Shown in pieces: positions 1-7,840 of a stretch of DNA of 45,576 nt. Position 1 is the first letter of the stretch; the number at the start of each line of letters is the position of its first letter. The notes beneath the pieces were generated by a model, which worked only from the letters and a program-made list of their open reading frames with translations, was not told where the DNA came from and did not search any database. The DNA comes from Acinetobacter apis (GTDB taxonomy: Bacteria; Pseudomonadota; Gammaproteobacteria; Pseudomonadales; Moraxellaceae): the NCBI RefSeq assembly GCF_900197575.1, contig NZ_FZLN01000006.1, positions 1 to 45,576 on the forward strand, in the 5' to 3' direction. Position numbers and translations under genes: made by a program.

Positions 1-80
1 CCTTCCCGAACTCAGAAGTGAAACCTCTTTGCGCTGATGGTAGTGTGGGATTACCCATGTGAGAGTAAGTCATCGCCAGC
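1..80 (+). rRNA. rrf: 5S ribosomal RNA, 3' part (5' end outside window)
   Basis: The first 80 bases carry the conserved 3' two thirds of bacterial 5S rRNA: the CCGAACTCAGAAGTGAAAC block, then GATGGTAGTGTGG, then the GAGAGTA loop, ending at CGCCAGC, which closes the terminal stem with the missing 5' end. About 35 bases are cut off by the window edge. A strong terminator follows 12 bases later, so this is the end of an rRNA operon running rightward into the window. Confidence 0.95.
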
Positions 81-91
81 ATCTTATTCCT

Positions 92-122
92 AAAAGCCCC
101 CTCAATCGAGGGGGCTTTTTTT
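92..122 (+). terminator. Rho-independent terminator of the rRNA operon
   Basis: A perfect 12-bp stem (92-103 with 108-119) with loop AATC, followed by a T run to 122. It sits just behind the 5S rRNA and closes the operon. Confidence 0.93.
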
Positions 123-142
123 ATATGCGTTATTTTATAATG

Positions 143-168
143 AAAAAAGAGGTCAAATAGACCTCTTT
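143..168 (-). terminator. Rho-independent terminator for the nucleosidase lipoprotein gene
   Basis: A 9-bp perfect stem (146-154 with 160-168) and 5-nt loop. On the minus strand it is followed by six U residues (143-148 read in reverse). It lies 16 bp past the stop codon of the minus-strand gene that ends at 184. Confidence 0.85.
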
Positions 169-183
169 AATTACAATGATCAG

Positions 184-1230
184 TTAACGAATGTTCCACT
201 CTTTCACAAAACCAATGGTTAATTTTGCTGCGTTACGCTGTGCAACACCTGAACCAAAAAAAGCAGCCACATTTGGGTCGTGATCAGCACCGGCTAAATC
301 AGATAAACTACGGAAGGCAATGAATGGAATATCGTTGGCATATGCCACTTGTGCGACCGCTGCTGTTTCCATATCTACATAATCACCTTGCATGGTTGTG
401 TGCAGATAGTCACGGTATTTTGCATTGGCTAAGAATGAACCACTTGAAATACCACGCTGTCCCATGACAATTTTAGGTTGATAACAGTTATTTTTATCGC
501 TACAAATCGCTTCTAATGGAATATTTGAGTGAATTGTATTGGCGATGTTCCACATGTTGGCATCAACAGCAAAACTACTTTTCATTTCGCCATAGGCTAC
601 AGGAATATTTTGATCACCAATTTTTGTAGTTAATGCGACATTCTGATAATTTGCAGCATTAATGACATTGGTTTGACGGAAGAACTGTTGTTGATAAGGT
701 GGAATCGACTGATCCAATGCCAAACCTAAACAAGACACATCACCCGCTGAGCCACAAGCTGAAGGGAGGTCTGTGGTATTGGCAAAATAAATTTCATTTG
801 GCGCCATCCAACCTTTTGCAATTACCACATCACCAACATGATAATTCGGGTTTAAGCTGCCTGCAATACCACTAAAAACTAAACCTTTAACTTGGAAATG
901 GTCTGATAAAAGCTGAGTAGTCATGGCTGCATTTGTCATACTAATACCGCTTAAGGTAATGACCACTGCTTTATTTTCTAACTGACCTGTGGTGAATTTT
1001 TTACCGCGAATCAAATAGTCTTTTTTATCGGTCATGGATGCAAGTAGCAAGTCTGCTTCTTGTCCAAATGCAGCAATAATACCAAGTCTAGGTGTTGAAT
1101 CTGTCAGGTATTGTGGGGAAGTAGTTACAGGAACAAATGTTTTTTTTGTGGTGTTCATTGATGAACAAGCCGCAAGGCTTGCCACAATGCCGACAGTACC
1201 AAGAACAGTCAGTAATTTTTTAAGCTGCAT
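184..1230 (-). CDS. Nucleoside phosphorylase / MTA-SAH nucleosidase family lipoprotein
   Basis: 348 aa of the PNP/UDP phosphorylase superfamily, closest in layout to 5'-methylthioadenosine/S-adenosylhomocysteine nucleosidase. Visible family blocks are GIIAAFGQEAD (about 50-60), the glycine-rich FSGIAGSL (119-126), VDMETAA with the likely catalytic Glu288, and SLSDLAG with Asp311. Unlike cytosolic MTAN it starts with a lipoprotein signal: a hydrophobic stretch ending in the lipobox LAAC, Cys22. Two extra cysteine pairs (159/167 and 243/249) fit disulfides in the periplasm. Inferred role: cleavage of purine nucleosides or MTA outside the cytoplasm; the substrate cannot be read from sequence. 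It has its own terminator, and an AGAGA ribosome site precedes the ATG. Confidence 0.85.
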   Translation of the reverse strand: MQLKKLLTVLGTVGIVASLAACSSMNTTKKTFVPVTTSPQYLTDSTPRLGIIAAFGQEADLLLASMTDKKDYLIRGKKFTTGQLENKAVVITLSGISMTNAAMTTQLLSDHFQVKGLVFSGIAGSLNPNYHVGDVVIAKGWMAPNEIYFANTTDLPSACGSAGDVSCLGLALDQSIPPYQQQFFRQTNVINAANYQNVALTTKIGDQNIPVAYGEMKSSFAVDANMWNIANTIHSNIPLEAICSDKNNCYQPKIVMGQRGISSGSFLANAKYRDYLHTTMQGDYVDMETAAVAQVAYANDIPFIAFRSLSDLAGADHDPNVAAFFGSGVAQRNAAKLTIGFVKEWNIR

Positions 1231-1306
1231 GGAGATTCTCTACACATAGTGATTTAAGCTTGGATATCATAATATAAAATCATTAGGTGTAGAGTTTAAA
1301 TCTAAA

Positions 1307-2689
1307 TTACGATGATTTTAACTTGTATTTAACATCGCGAAAGGCGGTTCTTACACCTTCTTCAAGCGTTGGGTGGTAAAAAGGCTGACTCAAAATATCA
1401 CTGATAGTTGGTTTTTGATTTAAAATCCATGCTAAAAGGTGTGCGAGATGCTCACCATCTGTCACAAAAATTTCTGCACCCAAAAATACTTGGCTGGCTT
1501 TATCCACATAAACCTCAATACCTCCTACATTTTTTCCAAGCACAGTTGCACGGCCTTGGCTTTCATAAGATGCAAAACCCACTTCAAAATCAATGTTATT
1601 GTCTTTAAGCTGTTGGTATGACTGACCAACAAGGGCTATTTCTGGCGATGAAAACACAATGGATAAAGGTGCTAAATCTTTACCCTGTTTGACTTCAGGG
1701 TAACTAAATACATTTTTTACAGCAATTTTACCTTCATTTGATGCTTCATGTTGAACAGGCGTTGTGGTGTGCGCATCACCAACAATGAATATAGGGCGGT
1801 CAGCCAATTGTTTGGTATATTCATTAATAGGTAAGCTTTTAATGTCATCATAAGATGGATCAATTTGATCGAGTGCTAAACCATCAAGCAAAGATACTCG
1901 ACCTGTGGCATTTAATACGTAATCTACAGCAATACTCTTTTTTTCATCACCCTGATTAAAATGAACTTGAACTTGATTGTCTTTCAGTTCAAATGATTCA
2001 GGAGTGGTTTCAAATAATACATTAAGCTGAGGCTGTAATGCTGTGTTAATCAATTCTTGAATTTTTGGACTTGTGGCATTGGCAATATTTTTACCGCGTG
2101 AAAATACAGTTGTCTCTACACCCAATTGATTTAAAGCCAAAGCAAGCTCAGTTGAAATTGCACCACTACCAATGACAGCAATAGAGGACGGTAGTTGTTC
2201 TAATTCAAAAATTGTGTCTGTAGTTAATAAACGATCACCAATCGCTTGCTGCCATTCATCATTTGGACGTGGTGTGGTGCCTACTGCAATAATAAATGCC
2301 TTTGCTTGATATTGTTGCCCGTTTACTTCGACAGTATTGTGATTGATAAAACGCGCTTTACCATTTATTTTGTGTTCTGCTTTCCAACCATCAACAGTTT
2401 TTTGCATACCACTGGTGAAACGATCACGATATTCTCTGACTCGTGGTAAAACGCCTGATAAATCAGCTTGCAGCTCAGCTTGAATACCGACTTTTGATAA
2501 GTTCTTGGCATCATGATATTGGTTTGCACTTGCAATCAACACCTTGCTTGGCATACAGCCCACACGCGCACAGGTGGTGTCCCAAGGACCATCATTAATA
2601 ATCAGTAAGTTATCTGTTTGTCGTTTTGCAGCAGTATACGCGCTGATGCCTGCAGTACCTGCACCAATAATTATTAGATCGTAGCTCAT
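1307..2689 (-). CDS. Dihydrolipoyl dehydrogenase-like FAD/NAD(P) disulfide oxidoreductase
   Basis: 460 aa, full length for the pyridine nucleotide-disulfide oxidoreductase class I family. Order of parts: FAD-binding GAGTAG (9-14); redox cysteines Cys40 and Cys45 in CARVGCMPSK; a second dinucleotide fold GSGAISTELALALNQLG near 170-190; the second FAD contact VGDAH near 300; and a C-terminal dimer domain with HPTLEE, the His-Glu active-site pair. It is not next to any 2-oxoacid dehydrogenase subunit, so a general E3 or a specialised disulfide, quinone or mercuric-like reductase are all possible. The ribosome site is weak. It lies upstream of the nucleosidase gene with 76 bp between, not clearly an operon. 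Confidence 0.82.
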   Translation of the reverse strand: MSYDLIIIGAGTAGISAYTAAKRQTDNLLIINDGPWDTTCARVGCMPSKVLIASANQYHDAKNLSKVGIQAELQADLSGVLPRVREYRDRFTSGMQKTVDGWKAEHKINGKARFINHNTVEVNGQQYQAKAFIIAVGTTPRPNDEWQQAIGDRLLTTDTIFELEQLPSSIAVIGSGAISTELALALNQLGVETTVFSRGKNIANATSPKIQELINTALQPQLNVLFETTPESFELKDNQVQVHFNQGDEKKSIAVDYVLNATGRVSLLDGLALDQIDPSYDDIKSLPINEYTKQLADRPIFIVGDAHTTTPVQHEASNEGKIAVKNVFSYPEVKQGKDLAPLSIVFSSPEIALVGQSYQQLKDNNIDFEVGFASYESQGRATVLGKNVGGIEVYVDKASQVFLGAEIFVTDGEHLAHLLAWILNQKPTISDILSQPFYHPTLEEGVRTAFRDVKYKLKSS

Positions 2690-2839
2690 AGTTGTTATTC
2701 ATTGTTTGAGAGATGATCAATTCAATATAAACAAGTTTGCTAGGCATAACTTAATCGGTTGCATTTTTTTACACAGATCGAATGTTTCTATACAAGGGTG
2801 TCACGTCGTGTCTGAATTCAGCATGAGATTTGAGGAATG

Positions 2840-2876
2840 CTCTACATGAAATATTCAACAGACATGTCATGTAGAG
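2840..2876. repeat. 10-bp perfect inverted repeat (hairpin) without U tract
   Basis: Arms CTCTACATGA (2840-2849) and TCATGTAGAG (2867-2876) flank a 17-nt loop, between the oxidoreductase promoter region and the end of the DUF442 gene. Neither strand has a clear U run after it, so it is either a weak 3'-end structure of the minus-strand gene ending at 2890 or an operator. The rest of the 200-bp gap holds nothing recognisable. Confidence 0.6.
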
Positions 2877-2889
2877 ATGTTTTGAAATG

Positions 2890-3225
2890 TTAGTCGTCTA
2901 ATAAATCCATCTGTTTTGCAAGTTGGTACAGGTTATTTGAACGATTTCCTGTTCTACAAAACATTAAAATAGGTTTAGGCAACTCATTATAATGATTGGC
3001 AAAATTACGTACATCAAGTTCAGTAATTTGTCCTGCTACAATAGGTTGATAAACATAATCTAACCCTGCATTACGTGCAGCAACTTCTAAATCCGCACTA
3101 GTGGGTTGGCTGTCCCCAGCTTCTAAATCAGGACGGTTATTGATTACAGATTTAAAGCCTTTTTCAACCACTTGCACAACTTGTTCAGGTGTGATTTGTC
3201 CTGCAAAACCAACATCTTCACTCAT
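2890..3225 (-). CDS. TIGR01244/DUF442 family sulfur transferase or phosphatase-like protein
   Basis: 111 aa. The body reads as a small Cys-dependent phosphatase fold: a GFAGQITPEQ start typical of the DUF442 (beta-lactamase hydrolase-like N-domain, TIGR01244) family, and the P-loop FCRTGNRS with catalytic Cys and Arg near the C end. The family is annotated as a sulfur transferase or phosphatase; in some bacteria it is fused to a persulfide dioxygenase, hinting at sulfide metabolism. Start choice: an upstream ATG at 3237 has no ribosome site, while the ATG at 3225 has GGAG six bases before it. The exact substrate is unknown. Confidence 0.8.
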   Translation of the reverse strand: MSEDVGFAGQITPEQVVQVVEKGFKSVINNRPDLEAGDSQPTSADLEVAARNAGLDYVYQPIVAGQITELDVRNFANHYNELPKPILMFCRTGNRSNNLYQLAKQMDLLDD

Positions 3226-3420
3226 AACGGACTCCATTTTAAAAAATTAAATAACAGCTAATGTTTTATCATAAATTATATGAAAAATAGATTTAATGAT
3301 TGTATCAGCTTTCTTTTTTTTATGGCGATTCATATTGAAAATCAGTTTGATAAAGCGGGAAAGGTTTTTGTTGTTGAAATGAATCAGTTATAGTAGAGAA
3401 AAATTTACTTTGATTTAAAT

Positions 3421-3843
3421 ATGATAATTGTTTGTGCTTCATGTCTAGCAAAAAACCGTGTACCTGCTGAAAAACTGTCAGAGAAACCGACTTGTGGTCA
3501 GTGTCAAACTGCATTAGTGCCAGACCATGCTATTGAGTTAAACGAGCAAAATTTCAGTACATTCATTCAAAATACTGATTTACCTGTGATGATTGACTTG
3601 TGGGCTGAGTGGTGCGGACCATGTCGTGCAATGGCGCCACACTTTCAACATGCTGCTGCACAGTTTGATCATGTTATTTTTGCCAAAATTGATACTGAAA
3701 AAAATCCACGTTTAAGCCAAGCGTTTAATATTCGAAGCATTCCTACGTTAGTATTAATGAATAAAACAACGGAAGTGTCACGGATTAGTGGCTCGTTAAA
3801 AAGCCAAGATATTCAAGCTTGGGTTACGCAACAATTAAAATAA
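3421..3843 (+). CDS. trxC: Thioredoxin 2 (zinc-binding thioredoxin)
   Basis: 140 aa, matching the length of E. coli TrxC. The N-terminal zinc module has two CxxC pairs (Cys5/Cys8 and Cys25/Cys28). The thioredoxin domain carries the active site WCGPC (Cys65/Cys68) and the cis-proline region RSIPTLV. It reduces disulfides in the cytoplasm and is known in other bacteria to respond to oxidative stress. It is followed after 14 bp by the YciA-like thioesterase, so the two are probably co-transcribed. Confidence 0.95.
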   Translation: MIIVCASCLAKNRVPAEKLSEKPTCGQCQTALVPDHAIELNEQNFSTFIQNTDLPVMIDLWAEWCGPCRAMAPHFQHAAAQFDHVIFAKIDTEKNPRLSQAFNIRSIPTLVLMNKTTEVSRISGSLKSQDIQAWVTQQLK

Positions 3844-3857
3844 TAAGGAGTCATTTT

Positions 3858-4235
3858 ATGTCTAAAACACCCGAAGGTATTTTATCGCTACAAACCATTG
3901 CAATGCCTGCAGACACCAATTGGAGTGGTAATGTGTTTGGTGGTTGGATTGTGTCACAAATGGATTTAGCGGGGGCAATTCACGCTGAACGTTTAAGCCA
4001 AGGGCGCTGCGCTACCATTGCAATTAATGAAATGTCTTTTCTTGTGCCTGTGAAAGTAGGTGATGTCATCAGTTGCTATACTAAAATTTTAAAAGTGGGT
4101 AACACTTCGATTCAAATTCAGATTGAAGTTTGGGACAGTCATGACAGTTCACGCGAAGCAAGACGGGTAACTGCAGGAATTTTTACATTTGTTGCAATTG
4201 ATGGTGATGGACATAAAAGAATCATCGCCAAATAA
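3858..4235 (+). CDS. yciA: Acyl-CoA thioesterase, YciA family (hotdog fold)
   Basis: 125 aa. The N-terminal half is near-signature YciA: AMPADTNWSGNVFGGW followed by SQMDLAGA, containing the hotdog helix and the catalytic Asp region. It hydrolyses acyl-CoA thioesters, probably in the cytoplasm. Start choice: an ATG 13 codons upstream overlaps the end of trxC and lacks a ribosome site; the ATG at 3858 has GGAG seven bases ahead. It is the second gene after trxC and ends at a strong bidirectional terminator. Confidence 0.9.
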   Translation: MSKTPEGILSLQTIAMPADTNWSGNVFGGWIVSQMDLAGAIHAERLSQGRCATIAINEMSFLVPVKVGDVISCYTKILKVGNTSIQIQIEVWDSHDSSREARRVTAGIFTFVAIDGDGHKRIIAK

Positions 4236-4237
4236 AT

Positions 4238-4264
4238 AAAAAAGCCCATCAATTGGGCTTTTTT
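4238..4264. terminator. Bidirectional Rho-independent terminator
   Basis: Stem AAAAAAGCCCA with TGGGCTTTTTT around loop TCAAT. A runs on one side and T runs on the other serve both the plus-strand yciA and the minus-strand yajQ, which converge here. Confidence 0.9.
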
Positions 4265-4274
4265 ATGAAGATAA

Positions 4275-4763
4275 TTAATCTTTAAAATTATTAAATTGCA
4301 ACGGAATACCAAATTGCTGATCACGTAAAAAAGTCATTACTTGTTGTAATGTATCTCTTTTTTTATCAGTTACACGGATTTTATCGCCTTGAATCGATGA
4401 TTGTGCTTTGATACCGCTTTCTTTAATCGCTTTGTTGATTTTTTTGGCAGTATCACTGTCTAAACCATCTTTCAGCTTAATGATTTGTACAAAATGCTTA
4501 CCTGATGGTGCTGCTTTTTGCGGATCTAATGCTTGGATATCAATTTTTCTTTTGAAAAAATGTCCTTCGAGCATGGCATAAACTTGTTCACATTGAAAAT
4601 CACTTTCTGTTGAGAGCTTAATTTCTTTGGCTTTTTCGTTCAACTCAATGGTGACATCTTGCCCACGAAAATCAAAACGAGTTGCGATTTCTTTTTGCGT
4701 GTTTTGTACCGCATGGTTTACTTCAAAAGTTTCTAATTCAGATACAATATCAAAAGATGGCAT
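4275..4763 (-). CDS. yajQ: YajQ family nucleotide / cyclic di-GMP-binding protein
   Basis: 162 aa, the usual YajQ length. The opening MPSFDIVSE and the block TRFDFRG are hallmarks of the family, as is the C-terminal KRDTLQQVM near 137-145. YajQ proteins form two ferredoxin-like folds; in Xanthomonas and Pseudomonas relatives they bind cyclic di-GMP and affect transcription, but that has to be inferred here. AAAGG lies eight bases before the ATG. It is transcribed away from the rhodanese gene, with a 91-bp shared upstream region. Confidence 0.92.
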   Translation of the reverse strand: MPSFDIVSELETFEVNHAVQNTQKEIATRFDFRGQDVTIELNEKAKEIKLSTESDFQCEQVYAMLEGHFFKRKIDIQALDPQKAAPSGKHFVQIIKLKDGLDSDTAKKINKAIKESGIKAQSSIQGDKIRVTDKKRDTLQQVMTFLRDQQFGIPLQFNNFKD

Positions 4764-4854
4764 ATCTTATACCTTTACAAATGGATGACATATCTGAGAT
4801 GCTAAGAGGGTTTTCTTGATTTGCCAAGTGTTGTTTATATAAAAGGAGTAAAGA

Positions 4855-5163
4855 ATGATCCGTAAACAAGAAATTACAACATTTGACTTTCCAAATGAGG
4901 CCATTATTTGGGATGTTCGTGATGAAAATGCATATGCAGAAAGTCATTTAAAAGCAGCCGTTAATCAGCCGATAGATACTTTGACTAAAGACAGTTTAGC
5001 AAATGTTGCAGCGGATCAGCCTATTTATATTTTATGTGGTGGGGGAAGTAAAGCGCCTCGTGCAGCTGAAATATTAGATCATTTAGACAGTAGTCGAGAA
5101 TATGTGGTTCTCATGGGTGGCATGCGTGCAGTGAAAGCTGCGGGCATTGAAACCCAATCATAA
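4855..5163 (+). CDS. Single-domain rhodanese-like protein
   Basis: 102 aa, one rhodanese domain. IIWDVRDENAYAESHL is the CH2A-like start, and the active-site loop is CGGGSKA with the catalytic Cys61. Single-domain rhodaneses move sulfane sulfur or handle thiosulfate in the cytoplasm; the loop composition suggests persulfide transfer rather than phosphatase activity. A strong GGAG lies six bases before the ATG. It ends directly in a terminator palindrome shared with the convergent mnmC gene. Confidence 0.88.
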   Translation: MIRKQEITTFDFPNEAIIWDVRDENAYAESHLKAAVNQPIDTLTKDSLANVAADQPIYILCGGGSKAPRAAEILDHLDSSREYVVLMGGMRAVKAAGIETQS

Positions 5164-5188
5164 AAAAAGCGCCTCGAGGCGCTTTTTT
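5163..5188. terminator. Perfectly symmetrical bidirectional terminator
   Basis: A 26-bp perfect palindrome, centre between 5175 and 5176, with a GC core GCGCCTC/GAGGCGC and A6/T6 flanks. It overlaps the last base of the rhodanese stop codon and the first bases of the mnmC stop, so it ends both transcripts. Confidence 0.92.
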
Positions 5189-7043
5189 ATTGATGAGCTG
5201 ATCGATAATACGGTTTTTTAGGTTTAACTTTCTTTTGAAAACGACGTGGAGATAATTTGTTATATAACGTCACAGGCATTGGCATGAGCTCTCCTAAGAT
5301 CTCTGCAACCAATAATTCAGCACACAATGGGGCAAATAAAAAGCCCTTAGACCCTAAACCTGAAAAGGTATAAATCTGATCGCGATCGCTGATTGAGCCG
5401 ACCACAGGCAAATAATCGGCTGTTTGTGCACGCAAGCTCGCCCGACCTTGCCATACGCTTAACTCAGGAAGCTTTGCTGCAAAATGAGGGTAAACTGACT
5501 GGATTAAACGCAGATTATGTTGATGGTCATCCATAGTAACTGTTTTATCTGTACAGTTGGGCTGAAATGATGCCCCGATAATTAACTGATCTACACTTAA
5601 AGGTGCGATATATCCGCCATAGCTATATGCGATGTCAGGTCTATTGTCTTTTTCGAGCTTAAACCAACTGACCTGACCTCGGATGGGTTTTAATGTAGGA
5701 TGTGTAGGAATGATGTGCTGACTTTGTTCAGCAACACACGAGATGACACGATCCGCATGATAACTTGTTCCTGTCGTACTTTCTAACACCACAGAGTGTT
5801 CATGTTCTTTTAAGGAAGCAATTTGAGCTTGATGCAACGTGATTTTTGGATGTTGTAGAATTTGCTCTTTAAGTTGTTCGGGTAGAATGTAACCTGCTTG
5901 ATTTAATTTACCTGCTTGATAGTCAGACTGAAACATGCCGTGCGTTTGATCGGACACTGTAGTGAGTGTCTGCTTAGGATATTCTTGTTGCCGTACTATA
6001 AATTCACCTGTGTGTTTTAAATCACTTTGTTGCACTGAAATCGGGGTAAATGCGTTAAATTGAGAGTAATGCGCTAGAGCATACTGCCAACTGAGCACCA
6101 TTAAATGTTTATGGGCTTGTGATATTGGACACAGCTTAGGATTGAGTAATGCAAGTGGGTTGCCTGATGCACCCGACAATGGTGTATGTTGTTCAAAAAT
6201 TTGGATATGGCATCCACGCTGTGCAAATGCCCAAGCTGCAGTTAAGCCTGCAATACCTGCACCAACAATAGCAATATTTAATGGTTGATGTGGATGGGTG
6301 GTGCTGACATGCTCAGGAAAGTAAATACCTTTTAGCATTTGACGTTTATGACCAAAACCTTTTGGTCGTGTAATACTGACGCCATAGTCGGTTAAACCAC
6401 GTTTTAAAATACCTGCAACACTAAATGATGCAAATGTTGTTCCTGTACCTGACAACCGCACCACGTGCTTTAAAATATGTTCTTGCCATAATTCAGGATT
6501 ACACGACGGTGCAAAACCATCTAAAAACCATGCATTGATAGCCCGTGTTTTATGAATCAATGGAAAGATATCTTCTGCATCGCCTAACCATAAATCTAGA
6601 CTAAAACGTTCATTTGGGAAATGTAATCGATGGCAACCTGGTGTTAACTGAGGATATTGCTCAAGTAAGCTGTCTGCTAAAGGTTTGAGTTCAGGCCATG
6701 CTGCTAAAGCACGGGTTAAATCGTGCTTGGTGAGAGGGTATTTTTCAACACTCATGGCATGTAAATGGCTCTGATTGTCTGGTCGAACACGTTGCCATAG
6801 TTGCCAAAGGGCCAAAATATTTAGCCCTGTACCAAAACCTGTTTCAGCTACAGTAAAATAGTCATGGGATGTGAGTTGGCTTAATCGTGTGTCTAAGTCA
6901 TTTCCTGCTAAAAAGACATGACGTGTTTCTAATAACCCATTGTCTTTAGAAAAATAAACATCACCGAATTGAGTTGATACTGGAATATCAATGCCATCAA
7001 TATGCTGCCATGTCAGTTCTGCTGTTTCGATACGACCAAACAC
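5187..7043 (-). CDS. mnmC: Bifunctional tRNA 5-methylaminomethyl-2-thiouridine biosynthesis protein MnmC
   Basis: 618 aa. The N-terminal methyltransferase half has the SAM loop ETGFGTGLN; the C-terminal half is an FAD-dependent oxidoreductase starting at AIVGAGIAGLTAAWAF and ending with FSGLGSKG. Together they turn cmnm5U34 of tRNA into mnm5U34, improving decoding. Start choice: the open frame reaches 7112, but that overlaps the upstream gene; the GTG at 7043 has AAGGA seven bases before it and the following residues align with the MnmC start. It is the last gene of yciB-yciI-coiled coil-mnmC, 16 bp after the previous stop. Confidence 0.92.
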   Translation of the reverse strand: MFGRIETAELTWQHIDGIDIPVSTQFGDVYFSKDNGLLETRHVFLAGNDLDTRLSQLTSHDYFTVAETGFGTGLNILALWQLWQRVRPDNQSHLHAMSVEKYPLTKHDLTRALAAWPELKPLADSLLEQYPQLTPGCHRLHFPNERFSLDLWLGDAEDIFPLIHKTRAINAWFLDGFAPSCNPELWQEHILKHVVRLSGTGTTFASFSVAGILKRGLTDYGVSITRPKGFGHKRQMLKGIYFPEHVSTTHPHQPLNIAIVGAGIAGLTAAWAFAQRGCHIQIFEQHTPLSGASGNPLALLNPKLCPISQAHKHLMVLSWQYALAHYSQFNAFTPISVQQSDLKHTGEFIVRQQEYPKQTLTTVSDQTHGMFQSDYQAGKLNQAGYILPEQLKEQILQHPKITLHQAQIASLKEHEHSVVLESTTGTSYHADRVISCVAEQSQHIIPTHPTLKPIRGQVSWFKLEKDNRPDIAYSYGGYIAPLSVDQLIIGASFQPNCTDKTVTMDDHQHNLRLIQSVYPHFAAKLPELSVWQGRASLRAQTADYLPVVGSISDRDQIYTFSGLGSKGFLFAPLCAELLVAEILGELMPMPVTLYNKLSPRRFQKKVKPKKPYYRSAHQ

Positions 7044-7059
7044 TAAAGAATCCTTGCAA

Positions 7060-7524
7060 TTACCACTGGCGACGACGTTTGGTATAAATATAGCCTGCCA
7101 ATAAAAAACCAATTAAGACACCAATGCCAAGTGTTGCTGCACCATACATAAAGAGTTGTGCTGTACGTTCACTTTGCAAAACTTGTACTTGTACACCAAG
7201 ATTGTCGGTTTTGAGCTGTAAAGCTTGGTTTTCAGCCAATGCAGCTAAGTTGGCTTTTTCAAGTTGCTGCATACGTGACTCTTGATTTTTCACCAAAGCT
7301 TTAATTTTTGCATCTTCTTCTGCTTTTTTTTGGGCCAATTGAGCAGGAGAGTTAGGCTCAACGAGTGATGGATTGGCATTCACCACAGGTTTTGCAGGTG
7401 CAGTACCTACAGTTTGAGGTATTGGTGTTACTGCACCTGTTGTGGTAACCGGATTGGGCTCTGCCCAAGCAAGAGAAGAGGTCAACAATACAAGACTGCT
7501 AAAACTTGCCACAAAAACACGCAT
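7060..7524 (-). CDS. Exported coiled-coil protein with C-terminal membrane anchor, unknown function
   Basis: 154 aa. A Sec signal runs from MRVFVASF to AWA (about residues 1-22), then a Pro/Val-rich linker, then an Ala/Gln/Glu/Lys-rich coiled coil (roughly 60-120), then one membrane span and a positive tail KRRRQW. This signal/coiled coil/anchor layout resembles the C-terminal half of the YgiM (TIGR04211) family, but no SH3 domain is present. Start choice: the ATG at 7524 is one base after the yciI stop and has AGGG seven bases ahead; the longer frame to 7584 would lie inside yciI. No function can be assigned. Confidence 0.75.
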   Translation of the reverse strand: MRVFVASFSSLVLLTSSLAWAEPNPVTTTGAVTPIPQTVGTAPAKPVVNANPSLVEPNSPAQLAQKKAEEDAKIKALVKNQESRMQQLEKANLAALAENQALQLKTDNLGVQVQVLQSERTAQLFMYGAATLGIGVLIGFLLAGYIYTKRRRQW

Positions 7525-7525
7525 A

Positions 7526-7831
7526 TTATGACCCTGTAGGGAAAACTTGGATAAATGGTTTAACATCAATGTCTTTATATACACCTGCTTCCAAGTAAGG
7601 CTCTTGTTTTAGCCATTCATCTAAGGCTTCACGGCTTGGAAAATCAACAACTAAGGTGCTGCCATAAAAACCTGCACTTAAGTCGTCTGCATTTTTAGGC
7701 ATTGGGCCTGCTAAAATTAATCCACCATCTTCTTGTAGCTGTTCTAAGCGTTTGAGATGTGCTGGTCGTGCAGCAAATCGTTTTTCTAGTACATTGTCAT
7801 GATCTGTGCATGTCACAATAAATAAAGCCAT
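7526..7831 (-). CDS. yciI: YciI family protein
   Basis: 101 aa, a typical YciI-like ferredoxin-fold protein: RPAHLKRLEQLQEDGGL, then a GPMP turn, then a VVDFPSREALDEWLKQEPY segment in the order expected for the family. YciI proteins are small cytoplasmic enzymes of mostly unknown activity; some relatives act in dehalogenation or cleavage reactions. It sits 9 bp after yciB and its stop is one base from the next start, so translation is probably coupled. yciA, yciB and yciI are also neighbours in E. coli. Confidence 0.9.
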   Translation of the reverse strand: MALFIVTCTDHDNVLEKRFAARPAHLKRLEQLQEDGGLILAGPMPKNADDLSAGFYGSTLVVDFPSREALDEWLKQEPYLEAGVYKDIDVKPFIQVFPTGS

Positions 7832-7840
7832 GAGATATCC

